Source: Caulobacter sp. (lineage in GTDB: Bacteria > Pseudomonadota > Alphaproteobacteria > Caulobacterales > Caulobacteraceae). From it: 7,265 nt of DNA. Below are positions 6,653 to 7,265 of this stretch, in pieces. The stretch's first letter is position 1; each line of letters starts with the position of its first letter. Below the pieces are notes generated by a model. That model was not told the DNA's origin. It saw only the letters and a program-made list of their open reading frames with translations, and made no database searches. The translations under genes were made by a program, and so were the position numbers. The stretch spans positions 1-7,265 of the forward strand of contig JAQGIN010000218.1 of NCBI GenBank assembly GCA_028291125.1, given 5' to 3'.

Positions 6653-7265
6653 GCGCGTACCGCCCCGCCCTGAGGTCCCTGGCCGCCGCCGCCCTGGCGC
6701 TGGCCGTGGCCGCCAGCCTGTCCGGCTGCATCTCGCTGTTCCCGAAGGTCAAGCCGGCCGGCCTCTACCGGTTCGGCGAGTCGGCCCCGGCCGCGGCCAG
6801 CCAGCCGGCCCCCGGCGCGCGGATCGGCGTGCTCAAGGGGCCGACGATCTTCACCCGCGCCGCGGCCGGCGACCGGCTGCTGACCATCACCGGCTCGGAG
6901 GCGGCCTATGTCGCCGGGGCCCGCTGGGTGTCGCCGGCCGGGGTGCTGTTCGACGAGGCCGTCGCTCGGGCCTTCGACGCCGGCGGTCAAGCCCGGCTGA
7001 TCGGCCGCGGCGAGGCGGCCAAGGCCGACGTGATCCTACGGCTCGAGGTGCGGACGTTCGAGACCGTCTATGTCAACGGCGCGGGCGCGCCGCCCGAGGT
7101 GGTGATCCAGGTCCGCGCCGTGCTGACCCGGGCCGGCGACCGCGCCCTGCTCGGCGACAAGCTGTTCGACGCCCGCGTCCCGGCCTCGGTCAACCGGGTC
7201 GGCGCCATCGTCGCGGCCTACGACCAGGCCGTCGCCAAGGCGCTGACCGACACGGTGGCTTGGGT
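6649..7265 (+). CDS. ABC-type transport auxiliary lipoprotein, PqiC-like (ABC_trans_aux family), 3' end cut
   Basis: An open frame of 205 codons runs off the window end. It begins with GTG at 6649, overlapping the mlaD stop as GTGA, with GGAGG (6637-6641) 7 nt upstream; there is no better ATG. The first 27 residues are a lipoprotein signal: Arg at 6 and 9, an Ala/Leu stretch (11-22) and lipobox LSGC (24-27), so Cys27 would be acylated. Residue 28 is Ile rather than Asp, which by the usual sorting rule favours the outer membrane. The mature part, with YRFGE, a mid-section AAYVAGARWVSPAGVLFDEA, and late ADVILRLEV and ALTRAGD-like strands, fits the family of PqiC and other MCE-linked lipoproteins. 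Family members are about 200 residues, so only a few codons are likely missing. It probably connects the MCE complex with the outer membrane. The family call rests on pattern and position. Confidence 0.82.
   Translation, partial: MSAYRPALRSLAAAALALAVAASLSGCISLFPKVKPAGLYRFGESAPAAASQPAPGARIGVLKGPTIFTRAAAGDRLLTITGSEAAYVAGARWVSPAGVLFDEAVARAFDAGGQARLIGRGEAAKADVILRLEVRTFETVYVNGAGAPPEVVIQVRAVLTRAGDRALLGDKLFDARVPASVNRVGAIVAAYDQAVAKALTDTVAW

Overview
The window is about 70% GC with strong third-position G/C bias. Its gene families (globin-coupled soluble chemoreceptor, OpgG/OpgD-type glucan protein, STAS-fused MlaE permease, MlaF, MlaD, PqiC-like lipoprotein) point to an alphaproteobacterium. Caulobacter or a close relative (Caulobacterales) fits best; this is inference from protein flavour and base composition, not from a marker gene.

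Layout: (1) 1-230, plus strand: the C-terminal end of a LacI/GalR-family repressor that starts outside the window. (2) 231-437: a convergent intergenic region holding two near-identical 32-nt palindromic elements in inverted orientation, probably a dispersed intergenic repeat and possibly a two-way transcription stop. (3) 438-1952, minus strand: a soluble methyl-accepting chemotaxis protein with an N-terminal globin (HemAT-like) sensor. (4) 2025-3560, minus strand: a periplasmic glucan protein of the OpgG/OpgD (MdoG) family with a Tat-like signal peptide. (5) 3561-3789: a 229-nt divergent intergenic region that should carry promoters for both sides. (6) 3790-7265, plus strand: a tightly coupled lipid-transport operon, STAS-MlaE permease, MlaF ATPase, MlaD MCE substrate-binding protein and a PqiC-like lipoprotein cut by the window end. 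All three junctions in this operon are stop/start overlaps.

The plus-strand operon encodes an Mla-type inner-membrane ABC complex. MlaF powers the MlaE permease, MlaD forms the periplasmic MCE ring, and the lipoprotein probably acts on the outer-membrane side. The divergent opgG-like gene also acts in the envelope, on periplasmic glucans. The chemoreceptor lies downstream of it on the same strand, but no functional tie between the two is visible.

No CRISPR array, tRNA, rRNA, insertion sequence or phage gene was seen. I did not find evidence for a wholly new system. The points most worth a second look are the mixed Mla/Pqi architecture (STAS fused to the permease, auxiliary lipoprotein in place of MlaC within the visible part), the inverted repeat pair, and the OpgG/OpgD assignment.
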